This document shows positions 33,359 through 42,105 of a stretch of 64,000 nt of DNA, in pieces. Under the pieces are notes generated by a model, which was not told where the DNA came from, searched no databases, and saw only the letters and a list, made by a program, of their open reading frames with translations. Both the position numbers and the translations under genes were made by a program. Position 1 is the stretch's first letter. The number at the start of each line of letters is the position of its first letter. Source of the DNA: CAZYTM01 sp964649725 (lineage in GTDB: Bacteria; Desulfobacterota; Desulfuromonadia; Geobacterales; Geobacteraceae); contig CAZYTM010000001.1 in the NCBI GenBank assembly GCA_964649725.1, positions 186,001 to 250,000 on the forward strand. Reading direction: 5' to 3'.

Positions 33359-34111
33359 TCAGGCAAGGCTCTTCAGCTTGGACCGGAGGCGGATGATCGC
33401 CTGGCTGTTCAGCTGCGAGATACGCGACTCGGTCAGATTGAGCACAGAGCCTATCTCCTTCAGGTTCAGCTCTTCATAGTAATAAAGGGTGATGACGATC
33501 CGCTCCTTCTCCGGCAGGGTATCGATCGCCTCGGCCAGACTGTCGACCATCTGTCTCGCCATCAGCTTGTTCTGCGGGTTTTCGCACCCCTTGTCCTCCA
33601 GCACGTCGAGCAGGCCGAACGGGCTGCCGTCCTCATCCTCCCACGAATCGTTGAGACTGACAAAGGAGAGGAGATGTACCTCCTCCAGCAGGCGGAAATA
33701 ATCCTGCAGCTCCATCCCGAGCGAGGCAGCAACCTCCTCGCTGGTAGGGTTCCGCCCGAATCGCTGCTCCAGGGCGGAGAACTCCCGTTCCAGCCGTTTG
33801 AACTTGTCCCGCAGGGAGCGGGTCAACCAGTCCTGGGAGCGGAGCTCGTCCATTATGGTGCCGCGGATACGCTGCTCGGCAAAGGTCTTGAACAGTACCC
33901 CCCGGGTCGGGTCGAAGCGCTCCGCAGCCGTTATCAGACCGATCACCGCGGCGCTCATCAGGTCATCCTGATCGAGGTGTGGCGGGAGCTGCGCAGCGAT
34001 GCGGCTGACGATAAATTTTACCAGCGGGAGGTGGGAAAGGATGAGTTCGTCCCGGTCGGAATAAGTCCCCCGCTGTGCCTCCTGACCATATGCCTTCAAC
34101 AGACAATTCAT
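33359..34111 (-). CDS. fliA: FliA, sigma-28 factor of the flagellar late genes
   Basis: A 250-aa FliA/WhiG-class sigma factor: region 2 (DELILSHLPLVKFIVSRIAAQLPPHLDQDDLMSAAVIGL, FKTFAEQRIRGTIMDELR), region 3 and region 4 (LPEKERIVITLYYYEELNLKEIGSVLNLTESRISQLNSQAI). It reads the promoters in front of the two flagellins. Its start overlaps the flhG stop by 4 bp; the partner FlgM is at 27955-28269. Confidence 0.95.
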   Translation of the reverse strand: MNCLLKAYGQEAQRGTYSDRDELILSHLPLVKFIVSRIAAQLPPHLDQDDLMSAAVIGLITAAERFDPTRGVLFKTFAEQRIRGTIMDELRSQDWLTRSLRDKFKRLEREFSALEQRFGRNPTSEEVAASLGMELQDYFRLLEEVHLLSFVSLNDSWEDEDGSPFGLLDVLEDKGCENPQNKLMARQMVDSLAEAIDTLPEKERIVITLYYYEELNLKEIGSVLNLTESRISQLNSQAIIRLRSKLKSLA

Positions 34112-35043
34112 ATACTCTCCATGCCGACTGCCGCCGGGAACTGGCGGCGGAAACAGAACTGCATCGTCCCTTTGACCCGCTGGCTACCCCCATCAGCCAG
34201 AATACGCCGGGCCAGCGGGGTAAAACAACGCGCACCGATACTATCCGGATAGAGTTGCACCACCGCTTTCTGCCTCTTGATAGCTGCCACCACCAACGGG
34301 TCCTGCAGCACATACCCCAGGTAATCGAGGGAAATATCGAGAAAACGGCTGGTGACTGCTGCAAGGCGGGTAAAGACCTCCTCGGCATCCTTTTCATCAC
34401 GGGCCATATTGACCAGCACCTTGAAATGGTCCTCGCCATAGCGGGTCGCCAGCAGTTTTATCAGTGCGTAGACATCGGTGAGAGAAGTAGGTTCCGGCTT
34501 GACCACGACAATTATCTCCTGGGCCGAGGCGTTGAAATAGGTGACGTTTTCCGAGAGCCCGGCCTCGGTATCGATAATGAGCAGGTCGAACTCCTCCTCC
34601 AGGGAATCGAGTTCGTCCATCAGCCGGAGCCGTTGCAGCAGATCCAGGCTGGTATACTCCTGGACCCCGGAACCGGCAGGGATCAGCTTGATGCCGGCCG
34701 GACCGGTGATAATGATCTCGGCGAGACCCTTTTCGCCGGCCAACAGATGGTCAAGGGTGGCATTCGGTTTGAGGCCGAGCAGCACATCCAGATTACCTAC
34801 CCCCAGATCGGCATCGATCACCAGTACCCGTTGGCCGAGTCTGGCCATGGTAATAGCCAGATTGACCACCACTGTGCTCTTGCCGACCCCACCCTTGCCG
34901 CTGGTCACGGCGATCACCCGCGGCCCGGACTTGCGTCTGGCTTCCGCCAGTTGTTGCAGCAATACCCCTTTCTCACCTGTAGCAGGATCAGCAAGCATTC
35001 GCAGGGTAGTGGCCTGATCAGTCTGACAGCTCATGAGTTCCAT
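34108..35043 (-). CDS. flhG: FlhG (FleN/YlxH), MinD-like ATPase controlling flagellar number
   Basis: A 311-aa MinD/ParA-type ATPase with deviant Walker A KGGVGKST (50-57), DADLGVGNLDVLLGL, and LLIIDTEAGLSENVTYF. An N-terminal stretch QLAEARRKSGPRVIAV carries the part that triggers the FlhF GTPase. Limits the number and placement of flagella. Overlaps flhF by 13 bp. Confidence 0.93.
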   Translation of the reverse strand: MELMSCQTDQATTLRMLADPATGEKGVLLQQLAEARRKSGPRVIAVTSGKGGVGKSTVVVNLAITMARLGQRVLVIDADLGVGNLDVLLGLKPNATLDHLLAGEKGLAEIIITGPAGIKLIPAGSGVQEYTSLDLLQRLRLMDELDSLEEEFDLLIIDTEAGLSENVTYFNASAQEIIVVVKPEPTSLTDVYALIKLLATRYGEDHFKVLVNMARDEKDAEEVFTRLAAVTSRFLDISLDYLGYVLQDPLVVAAIKRQKAVVQLYPDSIGARCFTPLARRILADGGSQRVKGTMQFCFRRQFPAAVGMESI

Positions 35044-36401
35044 GCCGAACCTCCCTGGAGAAGCAGATTTGCCAACCGGTTACTGCTGGCCGCCTCGATA
35101 TCCTCAGGGACCTGCTGGCCGCCGGTGAGATAGGAGAGGGGGAGTTTGCTGGCCAGATGGGCATTGACGATGTCGCCATATCTGCTGCATTCGTCAAGTT
35201 TGGTAAATATCAGGCGACTGACCGGCAGCATGCTGAAGCGGCTGATCGATTCCTGTAACTCATCCTCCCGGGTCGTCGCTGCCAGGCAGAGATGTATCTC
35301 GATCCCTGGCTGCGCCTCCAGGAGCGACCTGGTTTCAGCCAGCTTCGCTTTGTCCCTCGGGCTGCGGCCGGCAGTATCGATGATGATCAGATCCTTGTCG
35401 CTGTTGTCGGCTATCACTTTTTCCAGCTCCTGCTGGGTCGCTGCCACATCGAGAGATATCCCCATGATCCGCGCATAGATCTTCAGCTGTTCGATGGCGC
35501 CGACGCGGAAGGTGTCGGTGGTTATCAGGGCGACATCCGCCTTTTTGTTCAGGGCATACATGGCAGCCAGTTTGGCCGCAGTGGTGGTCTTGCCCACCCC
35601 GGTCGGACCGACCAGGGCCAATAACCGGGGGCCGTTCCGCTTCATCTTCAATGCTCCGGAGCATTTTATCCTCGCCTCCAGCTCCCCGAGCAGCAGCTCC
35701 TGCAGCGCTTCTTCACCGGCACCGGTGGAGCTCAGCCGGAGCGAATCGACTATGGCCGTGACATTATCAGCACTAAGCCCTGTTTTCCCCAGCTCGGCAG
35801 TCAGCTGTTCCATTTGTTGGGCCGGCTTCCGGGCACGGCTGGCCGATCGAGCCGGCAGGACCGCTTCGGCGGTCGACTGGACCGGGAAGACCACCGGTAC
35901 CGGTTCCCCCTTATCTTTGCTCCCTAAGGCCTGCAACAGCACCTTCTTCAGTTCATCCAGCTCTTCCCTCGCCAGGGTCTTTACCGGTGACTCCGGCTCA
36001 GCAGCAAGGGGGCGCCATTCGGTCTGTGTCTGCGGAGCGCGGGGAGCCTGGGGGGGCGCCTCCTGCTCACGCTGGGAAAGGGTCTCGACCCGTTGCCGCA
36101 GCTCCTTCAGCTCTCTTGCCAAAGGCGCCAGCATGGAGTTCTGGAACTCCTCCCGGGTACTCAGCTCCCGTACCTCCGGCTCGCGTACCGGCTTCTCCAG
36201 GTAGGGGTTGGTAGCAGGCAGCGGTGCCGGTCGCGGATCGAGCGCCGCCGTCACCTCATATATCGGTGCGGAGAAGAGCCCCATCAGCCCTTTGCGACGC
36301 TCCTTGCGCGATGTCAAAATCATGGCATCGCCCCCCATCTCAGCCTTGACCATCCTCAAGGCCTCGCTCATGTTCCCTGCCTGAAAGGTTTTAACCAGCA
36401 T
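35031..36401 (-). CDS. flhF: FlhF, SRP-type GTPase for flagellar placement
   Basis: A 456-aa protein: basic N-terminal domain (MLVKTFQAGNMSEALRMVKAEMGGDAMIL), a proline/glutamate-rich linker (about 55-200), then the NG GTPase domain with G1 GPTGVGKT (265-272), DTFRVGAIEQLKIYA, IIIDTAGRSPRD and FTKLDECSRYGDIVN. Recruits early flagellar parts to the pole, together with FlhG. Overlaps flhA by 11 bp. Confidence 0.95.
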   Translation of the reverse strand: MLVKTFQAGNMSEALRMVKAEMGGDAMILTSRKERRKGLMGLFSAPIYEVTAALDPRPAPLPATNPYLEKPVREPEVRELSTREEFQNSMLAPLARELKELRQRVETLSQREQEAPPQAPRAPQTQTEWRPLAAEPESPVKTLAREELDELKKVLLQALGSKDKGEPVPVVFPVQSTAEAVLPARSASRARKPAQQMEQLTAELGKTGLSADNVTAIVDSLRLSSTGAGEEALQELLLGELEARIKCSGALKMKRNGPRLLALVGPTGVGKTTTAAKLAAMYALNKKADVALITTDTFRVGAIEQLKIYARIMGISLDVAATQQELEKVIADNSDKDLIIIDTAGRSPRDKAKLAETRSLLEAQPGIEIHLCLAATTREDELQESISRFSMLPVSRLIFTKLDECSRYGDIVNAHLASKLPLSYLTGGQQVPEDIEAASSNRLANLLLQGGSAWNS

Positions 36402-38478
36402 TGAGTGTCACCATCCCTATCGATTGGATTTTTATATATGGTGGTATTTCGCTGTGGGAAAGTATTGCCAGGTTCGGGATGAACCGTTCGGTCAATTTTT
36501 TCAGATGGCGCCGGACCGTTGGCGAAGTGAGCAGCGCCGGTGTAGTGCCGGACCGCTCGAAGCTCTCCATCGATTGGCGGATGCTGCTCAGGATACGCTG
36601 CGCCAGCCCCGGTTCGATAGCCAGATAGCTCCCCTGCTCCGAGACCTGCACCGCATCGGCCACCACATCCTCCACCTCGCGGTCGAGGGAGAGGAGGCAG
36701 AGGGTGTTGTCTTCGGTCTTGTACTGTTCGACGATATAGCGGCCAAGGCTCTGGCGGACAAATTCGGTGAGCAGCTCCGGGTCCTTGGTGACGCCGCCGT
36801 AGTCGGCCAGGGTCTCCAGGATGGTGCGCAGGTCGCGGACCGAGACCCCTTCCTTGAGGAGGTTCTTGATCACCCGCAGCACCGTACCGAGATTGAGCAG
36901 CGACGGCACCAGTTCTTCCACCACCTTGGGGAAGCTGGCAGCCAGGTTGTCGAGCAGCTGCTGCAACTCCTGACGACCGATCAGTTCATGGGCATGCCCC
37001 TTGATCACTTCGCTGATATGGGTAGCGATGACCGTGGTGGTATCGACCACGGTATAGCCGGATAGTTGCGCCTGTTCGCGCTCCTCTGGCCTGACCCAGA
37101 CCGCTGGCAGACCGAATACCGGCTCGGTGGTCTTGACCCCGTCGATAAGGCCGCTGGTAGCGCCCGCATCCATGGCAAGGAACTGCCCGGCCAGCTCGCC
37201 GCCGCCGACCCTGGCGCCGCGGATCATGATATTGTACTCGTGCGGCTTCAACTGCAGGTTGTCATGGATATGGATCGGCGGGACGATGAAGCCGAGCTGC
37301 TGGGCGAACTGTTTCCGGATCGAGCGGATCCGCTCCAGCAGCGCCCCCTCCTGGCCGGCATCGACCAGCGGCACCAGACCGTAACCTACCTCCAGTTCCA
37401 GCATATCGAGCGGCCGGATCGAGGTTATCTGGTCGGCATTCTCCGGTTCGGCGGCGATATCTGCCAGTTCTGCCTCGGCAGAGTAGAGCGGGGCCTTCTC
37501 CTTGGCCATCCTGCCGGCCAGATAGGCGACTCCGGAGAGGAGCAGAAAGGCGAAATGGGGCATACCGGGGATGATGGCAAAGGCGAAGAGGATCCCGGAG
37601 GCCATATAGAAAGCCTTCGGATACTGGAAGAACTGGCCGGTGATCTCATGGCCGAAGTTCCGCTCGTCAGCCGACCGGGTCACCACGATACCGGCCGCTG
37701 TGGAGATGATCAGGGCCGGGATCTGCGCCACCAGCCCCTCACCGATAGTGAGCAGGGTATAGTTGGTGAGTGCCGTAACCAGCGGCATCCCCTGCTGCCA
37801 GACACCGATGATAAAGCCGCCGACGATGTTGACGATGACGATGATGACACTGGCGATGGCATCCCCCCGGACAAACTTGCTGGCACCATCCATAGAGCCG
37901 TAAAAATCGGCCTCGCGGGTGATCTTGATGCGCCTCGCCTTCGCCTCCTTGTCATTGATCAGGCCGCTCGACAGGTCGGCGTCGATAGCCATCTGTTTCC
38001 CCGGCATGGCGTCGAGGGTGAAGCGGGCCGCTACCTCGGCGACCCGGCCGGCACCCTTGGTGATGACGACGAAGTTGATGATCACCAGGATCAGGAAGAG
38101 GACCGCGCCGACCACATAGTTGCCGCCGACCACGAAGCTGCCGAACGCCTTGATCACCGCCCCGGCCGCCTGCGCCCCTTCACTGCCATGGAGCAGGATA
38201 AGACGGGTGGAGGCGATGTTCAGGGAGAGGCGGAACAGGGTCGTCACCAGCAGTACCGAGGGGAAGACCGAGAAGTCGAGCGGATGGACAGTATAGAGGC
38301 TGACCAGCAGGATCGCCAGGGAGATGGTGATGTTGGCGGCGAGGAAGATATCGAGCATAAAGGCGGGCAGCGGCACGATCATCAGCGCCAGGATACCGAT
38401 CAGCGCCAGCGCCATATAGATATCGGAGTTGCTCCGGTTCGGGGTAAGGTCGATAGCTTCTGCGTTTGCTGGGGCCAT
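36391..38478 (-). CDS. flhA: FlhA, flagellar export gate protein
   Basis: A 695-aa export apparatus protein: about eight membrane helices (IYMALALIGILALMIVPLPAF, NYVVGAVLFLILVIINFVVI) with the FHIPEP region RVAEVAARFTLDAMPGKQMAIDADL, then a large cytoplasmic domain. First gene of flhA-flhF-flhG-fliA, with a consensus sigma-54 promoter. flhB, normally next to it, is 11.4 kb away. Confidence 0.96.
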   Translation of the reverse strand: MAPANAEAIDLTPNRSNSDIYMALALIGILALMIVPLPAFMLDIFLAANITISLAILLVSLYTVHPLDFSVFPSVLLVTTLFRLSLNIASTRLILLHGSEGAQAAGAVIKAFGSFVVGGNYVVGAVLFLILVIINFVVITKGAGRVAEVAARFTLDAMPGKQMAIDADLSSGLINDKEAKARRIKITREADFYGSMDGASKFVRGDAIASVIIVIVNIVGGFIIGVWQQGMPLVTALTNYTLLTIGEGLVAQIPALIISTAAGIVVTRSADERNFGHEITGQFFQYPKAFYMASGILFAFAIIPGMPHFAFLLLSGVAYLAGRMAKEKAPLYSAEAELADIAAEPENADQITSIRPLDMLELEVGYGLVPLVDAGQEGALLERIRSIRKQFAQQLGFIVPPIHIHDNLQLKPHEYNIMIRGARVGGGELAGQFLAMDAGATSGLIDGVKTTEPVFGLPAVWVRPEEREQAQLSGYTVVDTTTVIATHISEVIKGHAHELIGRQELQQLLDNLAASFPKVVEELVPSLLNLGTVLRVIKNLLKEGVSVRDLRTILETLADYGGVTKDPELLTEFVRQSLGRYIVEQYKTEDNTLCLLSLDREVEDVVADAVQVSEQGSYLAIEPGLAQRILSSIRQSMESFERSGTTPALLTSPTVRRHLKKLTERFIPNLAILSHSEIPPYIKIQSIGMVTLNAG

Positions 38479-38529
38479 ATTTCAGGGGTCTCCGCTAACT
38501 CTACGAAATCTCAAGCATACCGGCAGTTG

Positions 38530-38545
38530 TGCAACCGCTATGCCA
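38530..38545 (-). promoter_or_regulatory. Sigma-54 promoter of the flhA operon
   Basis: On the - strand: TGGCAT-N5-TTGCA, with the invariant GG and GC. Predicted start about 40 nt before flhA. The rest of the 401-bp gap 38479-38879 shows no gene and no clear second promoter; it ends at the integrase stop codon. Confidence 0.75.
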
Positions 38546-38879
38546 GCCACAGGGATTAGCCGAAAGGGAGTTGCAACCCTCTGCAGTAATGAGGGAATTT
38601 CATGATGTCAAGGTTACGGGGTGGTAACAGAATGGCAATATTCCGCTTTAATCGGTAGGGGGGGTGTAGCGGTTTGTATGACACTCGGTCAAAGAATTGA
38701 CTCGGGGGGAGCGGGGTTATCTATGGAGTTGCCGGATTTCTCCGTGATGACCTGATATAATTCAGTATTTTCCTTGACTTGCCTCGACAAAACTTATCAT
38801 TGATCCCGGCGTAAAAGAGCTACTGGAACAGATGGAGCTGGCTTGCATAAAATAATATGAAGAACCTCCTTTCCCTCGA

Positions 38880-40235
38880 TCATTCCAGATCAAGCGGACT
38901 TTTCGGCTCCTGGATCGTCCTGACCGGGACGCAGTGGGTATAGATCATGGTGGTCTTGAGGCTCCCATGGCCGAGCAGTTTCTGGATGGTCCTGATGTCG
39001 TAGTTTGCCTGCAACAGGTGAGTGGCAAAGGAGTGGCGGAAGGTATGGGCGGTGACCCGCTTGCGGATCTCCGCCTTGCGCACGGCAACATAAAGCGCCT
39101 TCTGCAGCCTTGACTCATGCAGATGCGCCCGCCGCTGCTGACCGCTTTCAGCAACCGGGGTCAGCTCTTTCTGCGGGAAGAACCATTGGTGGATGAGCTC
39201 CTTCGGCGCCTTGGGATATTTCCTCTCCACCGCGTCATCAAGAAAGACTCCGTCGTACCCATCGGCGAGATCCTGTTCATGCAGCCTCGCTACCCGCTTC
39301 ATCTGCTGTTGCAGTTCATCGATGATCGTCTCCGGCAGCGGCACAGTCCGGTCCTTCTTCCCCTTGCCATGCACCGTCAATATACCGGCGTCGAAATTGA
39401 AGTCCCGCACCCGGAGTTGCAGACACTCGAACAGCCTCAGTCCGCAGCCGAACAGCACCTTGACTGTCAGGCTGTAGGGAAAGTAGAGTTGAGAAATGAT
39501 TGCGTCGATCTCTTCACGCGACAGGACAACCGGCACATAGCGGGACTTCTTTGCCCGTGGGACATCGCGCAACTCGCCAAAATCACGCTTCAGGGCATGG
39601 CGGAAGAGGAACAACAGGGAGTTGAAGGCCTGGTTCTGGGTTGATGCTGCGACGTGGCATTTAACAGCCAGGTGGGTCAGGTACTCTTTTACATCGGCTG
39701 TGGAGAGTTCTTCCGGGTGCTTGTTTTTCAGGAACCTCTGAAACTGGCGCGACCAGAGGGCGTAGGTCTTGAGGGTCTTGCGCGAGTAATGGCGGACCTT
39801 GATTTCGTCAGCAAGTTTTCCAATCAGTTCATCCCATTCCGACGAATCTGATTTCTCTTCATAACCTGCCTCCAGGTAACGCGACCTGCGAAACGCAGCC
39901 GCTAGCGAAAGACCTTCCTGGCTCCTCTGATTATCTTTAGTCGCGGTGGAATCGGCATGCTGGCTGTTTACTTTCCCTCCCTTCAACATCGTAAAGTAGA
40001 GGATCAAGGCATGTAGCGCCTGCTGCCGCTTATCTTCCGATTGGCCTTTCTTTATCAGCTTCTCAATAAACTGGCAACTTCGCTCCTCCTCGTCACCCGT
40101 AACCTTGTATTTTTCACAGAAGTCGAAGAAGTAGCGCAACCACTTCAGGTAATCTGCAATATCCCTATCCATGATGCCGCTATTGGAGCAGAACGACCGG
40201 TACTGGTCGAGAAGATGAGGTGGCAGCAGAATCAT
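38880..40235 (-). CDS. intI: IntI-type integron integrase with extra N-terminal domain
   Basis: A 451-aa tyrosine recombinase. The catalytic set is visible: R267 (GCGLRLFE), H397-x-x-R400 (HTFRHSF), H423 (LGHG) and nucleophile Y432. An insertion at about 339-362 (KYPKAPKELIHQWFFPQ) matches the extra patch that separates IntI from XerCD. Ordinary IntI proteins have 320-340 residues; here about 130 residues precede the usual core-binding domain, and residues 20-90 look like a second SAM-like core-binding domain. AAGGGA before ATG 40235. Apparently intact. Confidence 0.88.
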   Translation of the reverse strand: MILLPPHLLDQYRSFCSNSGIMDRDIADYLKWLRYFFDFCEKYKVTGDEEERSCQFIEKLIKKGQSEDKRQQALHALILYFTMLKGGKVNSQHADSTATKDNQRSQEGLSLAAAFRRSRYLEAGYEEKSDSSEWDELIGKLADEIKVRHYSRKTLKTYALWSRQFQRFLKNKHPEELSTADVKEYLTHLAVKCHVAASTQNQAFNSLLFLFRHALKRDFGELRDVPRAKKSRYVPVVLSREEIDAIISQLYFPYSLTVKVLFGCGLRLFECLQLRVRDFNFDAGILTVHGKGKKDRTVPLPETIIDELQQQMKRVARLHEQDLADGYDGVFLDDAVERKYPKAPKELIHQWFFPQKELTPVAESGQQRRAHLHESRLQKALYVAVRKAEIRKRVTAHTFRHSFATHLLQANYDIRTIQKLLGHGSLKTTMIYTHCVPVRTIQEPKSPLDLE

Positions 40236-40269
40236 ATCAGTCCCTTGATATTTTTTAATTTATGTTTTA

Positions 40270-40304
40270 TCAGAAATTGGGTATATTTGGCGACAAATTT
40301 CTGA
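40270..40304. promoter_or_regulatory. Inverted repeat in the intI / leader-ORF divergent region
   Basis: Perfect 9-bp arms TCAGAAATT and AATTTCTGA (40270-40278, 40296-40304), 17-nt spacer, between the two divergent starts. Might be an operator or a recombinase-binding site; no further support. Confidence 0.35.
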
Positions 40305-40315
40305 AAGAGAAAATA

Positions 40316-40669
40316 ATGAAAACTCGCTTGACCTTGAAACCGGGGCAGGATGGCACCAAGTCTCTGATGAAGAAATATGGTGACGCACTGGTATGTGTAA
40401 GATTTCGTTACGATCCAATAGCCAAGCGACGGTTTAAGACCATAGAACTTATAGTTGCAGAAAGCGACTGGAGTCCCCCGCCTTCCCGCTTCACAGACGA
40501 TACGCTGGTACCGTTGCGGATATTGGCCAAAGACCTGGGAGCCAGGAACAAAGCGAAAGCGGCAGGTGGGCGCTGGAATCCTGAAAAACAGTTATGGTAT
40601 GTTACTTATGGCAATGTCGTTGGCACTGCACTTGAAAAGTATATAGATATAGATGGATTTGATAAGTAG
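40316..40669 (+). CDS. Conserved-type hypothetical protein next to the integrase
   Basis: A 117-aa basic protein starting MKTRLTLKPGQDGTKSLMKKYGDALVCVRFRYD and ending with an aromatic segment (RWNPEKQLWYVTYGN). I recall similar short proteins beside mobile-element recombinases, but no function is known to me. It lies between intI and the first cassette boundary at 40791, so it belongs to the integron platform or to an eroded first cassette. No strong ribosome site; ATG 40316 chosen by composition. Confidence 0.6.
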   Translation: MKTRLTLKPGQDGTKSLMKKYGDALVCVRFRYDPIAKRRFKTIELIVAESDWSPPPSRFTDDTLVPLRILAKDLGARNKAKAAGGRWNPEKQLWYVTYGNVVGTALEKYIDIDGFDK

Positions 40670-40797
40670 CTAAAAACCGTTTTCCATATAAATGTATATA
40701 GTCGTAACCCATATAGATATAGATAGTTCTATCTACATCTATATTGAACAATATACATCTATATGGCACAACCGGACTGCTCAATAAGTAGTTATAT
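40670..40797. repeat. AT-rich nested inverted repeats before the first cassette (possible attI)
   Basis: Arms 40711-40726 and 40729-40744 pair with one mismatch, and variants of ATATAGAT / ATCTATAT recur on both sides, so several folds compete. The stretch ends with the core GTTATAT (40791-40797), where cassette 1 begins. It could be attI or a worn attC; there is no convincing R'' partner for the latter. Confidence 0.5.
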
Positions 40798-41171
40798 GGA
40801 AGAAGGAGGCACGAAGTGCCAAAGCTAATATGCAAAGGCGTAAGATTCTACTCGCAGAACGACGAGCTTGCGTTCTTCGACTGGATTTCAAGAATCAAAG
40901 GAATAAAGAAATGGGAAGGCATTGGAGACGAAATTCAGCTTCATCTCCCCAAGAAAGAGGTTTCCGAGCAGTGCCTCCGCGATCTTACGGCGCTACTGTA
41001 TAGATACAAGATTGAAATGAGTCAACTGCAACAATTCGTAACCGACAAAAACCGAGAATGGTACACGGCACCGATGATGTACTGGCATAAAAAAGTTTTC
41101 AAATAAGATCAAGACATATAACAAGGAAGATGCACCTGACCAATAAAGCCGTCAGGTGATCTCCCACACCG
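40792..41171 (+). mobile_element. Gene cassette 1
   Basis: 380 bp from the cut inside GTTATAT (40791) to that inside GTTATGT (41171). It contains one ORF and the attC at 41116-41177. The cassette's own R'' ATATAAC is the exact complement of its opening core. Confidence 0.8.
40816..41106 (+). CDS. Cassette 1 protein, unknown (96 aa)
   Basis: No family recognised. A small basic soluble protein (MPKLICKGVRFYSQNDELAFFDWISRIKG start, then HLPKKEVSEQCLRDLTALLYRYKIEMSQL) with several tryptophans and tyrosines. GTG start with AAGGAGG 6 nt upstream, good evidence for translation. It fills the cassette, starting 24 bp after the boundary. Confidence 0.7.
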   Translation: MPKLICKGVRFYSQNDELAFFDWISRIKGIKKWEGIGDEIQLHLPKKEVSEQCLRDLTALLYRYKIEMSQLQQFVTDKNREWYTAPMMYWHKKVFK

Positions 41172-41177
41172 TTATGT
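41116..41177 (+). other. attC site of cassette 1
   Basis: 62 bp: R'' ATATAAC, arm GATGCACCTGAC with complementary GTCAGGTGATC, R' GTTATGT at 41171. One unpaired base (the C of ATGCACC) on one arm is like the extrahelical bases of attC. Confidence 0.8.
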
Positions 41178-41187
41178 GAGAAGAGAA

Positions 41188-41499
41188 ATGACAAGACAGG
41201 AAACCATAATAGTCGATGGGAATGAGTATCTCTGGCGGGTTGAAAGAAATCCACAGTGGTGCTCAGCTGACGGGTGGCGAGGCACGTTGCTATACGTCGA
41301 GTCGGGTTCTAGCGACGGTCGCGCACTAAATATTGAACTTCCATTTGAGAGAAAGGACCATAGATCAACGCCTCATCGGCAACGACCGAAAATAACTTCC
41401 TTGATGGTTTCTGCTTACATTAGAGAAGCGCTTGAAGCTGGTTGGGACCCAACATCTCACGGAAAGGTATTTCAGTACACGGTCGAGAAAACACAATAA
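41188..41499 (+). CDS. Cassette 2 protein A, unknown (103 aa)
   Basis: No family recognised. A small soluble protein with a beta-rich first half (IIVDGNEYLWRVERNPQW) and a helical end (LMVSAYIREALEAGWDP). ATG 41188 is taken; a GTG at 41176 lies inside the attC core. The next gene starts 4 bp after the stop, so the two are co-translated and may work together, for example as inhibitor and peptidase, but this is inference. Confidence 0.6.
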   Translation: MTRQETIIVDGNEYLWRVERNPQWCSADGWRGTLLYVESGSSDGRALNIELPFERKDHRSTPHRQRPKITSLMVSAYIREALEAGWDPTSHGKVFQYTVEKTQ

Positions 41500-41503
41500 T
41501 CAG

Positions 41504-41989
41504 ATGAAAATCGAATTTGAAAAAATCACACCGCCGTATTCCTTTCCTGTATCGGCGGCTGACGTAAAAGAAATTGTGCGCCAGTGCATCCCGCCGGAGA
41601 TTTTACCGCGAATTCGAAAAATTCACTTTGGTTGCAACCAGCAAACAACACAAGAGGCAAGAATCGTAGGGCGTGGCAGCAGCTTTGAAATAAGGATTAA
41701 CTTTTGCCCAAAAGAAGGAAAGTCGAAACTGCTGAGTGAAAAGCGAGAATGGTGTGACCTCGTGGAGCTTTGCGGAGGGAAAATCGACAAGCAGTGCCGG
41801 ACAGTGGCTTGGAAACCTGATACAGCAAGAACCTATACCGGATTTCTCATTGCCCATGAGATCGCGCACGTAGCATATGTTGAGCGAAACGGGCAGAGCG
41901 GATTCAGCGGCAAAAGCTCATCAAGTGAAGAGGCATGGTGCGAGTCGTTTGCAAAGGATGTCGTGAGAAGGCTGATGACAAGCACATAA
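41504..41989 (+). CDS. Cassette 2 protein B, small zincin-like metallopeptidase candidate
   Basis: A 161-aa protein with HEIAH at 118-122 (IAHEIAHVAYVE), the HExxH zinc motif, and a downstream acidic SSSEEAW near residue 140 that may give the third ligand. The first 110 residues are beta-rich with no signal peptide. Resembles small SprT/ImmA-like or phage-type zincins in layout, but no named family is certain. The stop codon lies inside the attC R'' core. Confidence 0.6.
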   Translation: MKIEFEKITPPYSFPVSAADVKEIVRQCIPPEILPRIRKIHFGCNQQTTQEARIVGRGSSFEIRINFCPKEGKSKLLSEKREWCDLVELCGGKIDKQCRTVAWKPDTARTYTGFLIAHEIAHVAYVERNGQSGFSGKSSSSEEAWCESFAKDVVRRLMTST

Positions 41990-42056
41990 CCAGCCCCATG
42001 GACGCCGACCGCCCTAAGAACCTGGGCGGGCGGGTCATGGGGGCACCCCGTTGGCC
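41984..42056 (+). other. attC site of cassette 2
   Basis: 73 bp: R'' ACATAAC, long imperfect stem (GCCCCATGGACGCCGACCGCCC against GGGCGGGCGGGTCATGGGGG), R' GTTGGCC at 42050. Typical attC size and shape. Confidence 0.8.
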
Positions 42057-42105
42057 CCAAACTGACCCCGCTACTTAATTTATAAGCGGAAAGGAATCAA
42101 ATGTA

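Larger units (their letters stand above)
41172..42050 (+). mobile_element. Gene cassette 2
   Basis: 879 bp, with two ORFs 4 bp apart and no attC between them, followed by the attC at 41984-42056. Its opening core GTTATGT pairs exactly with its R'' ACATAAC. Confidence 0.8.

Noticed and set aside
37066..38559. 497-codon open frame antisense to flhA
   Set aside because: Lies wholly opposite flhA; composition (many D, R, G, Q) is the mirror of the FlhA codons. Long shadows like this are expected in GC-rich genes.
38480..38879. Sigma-70-like motif (TTGACT...TATCAT, near 38774-38800) on the + strand
   Set aside because: Spacing of 15 nt is poor and no + strand gene follows; the intI gene runs the other way.
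40670..40797. CRISPR-like short repeats
   Set aside because: The words are inverted and overlapping, not regularly spaced direct repeats, and no cas gene is in the window.
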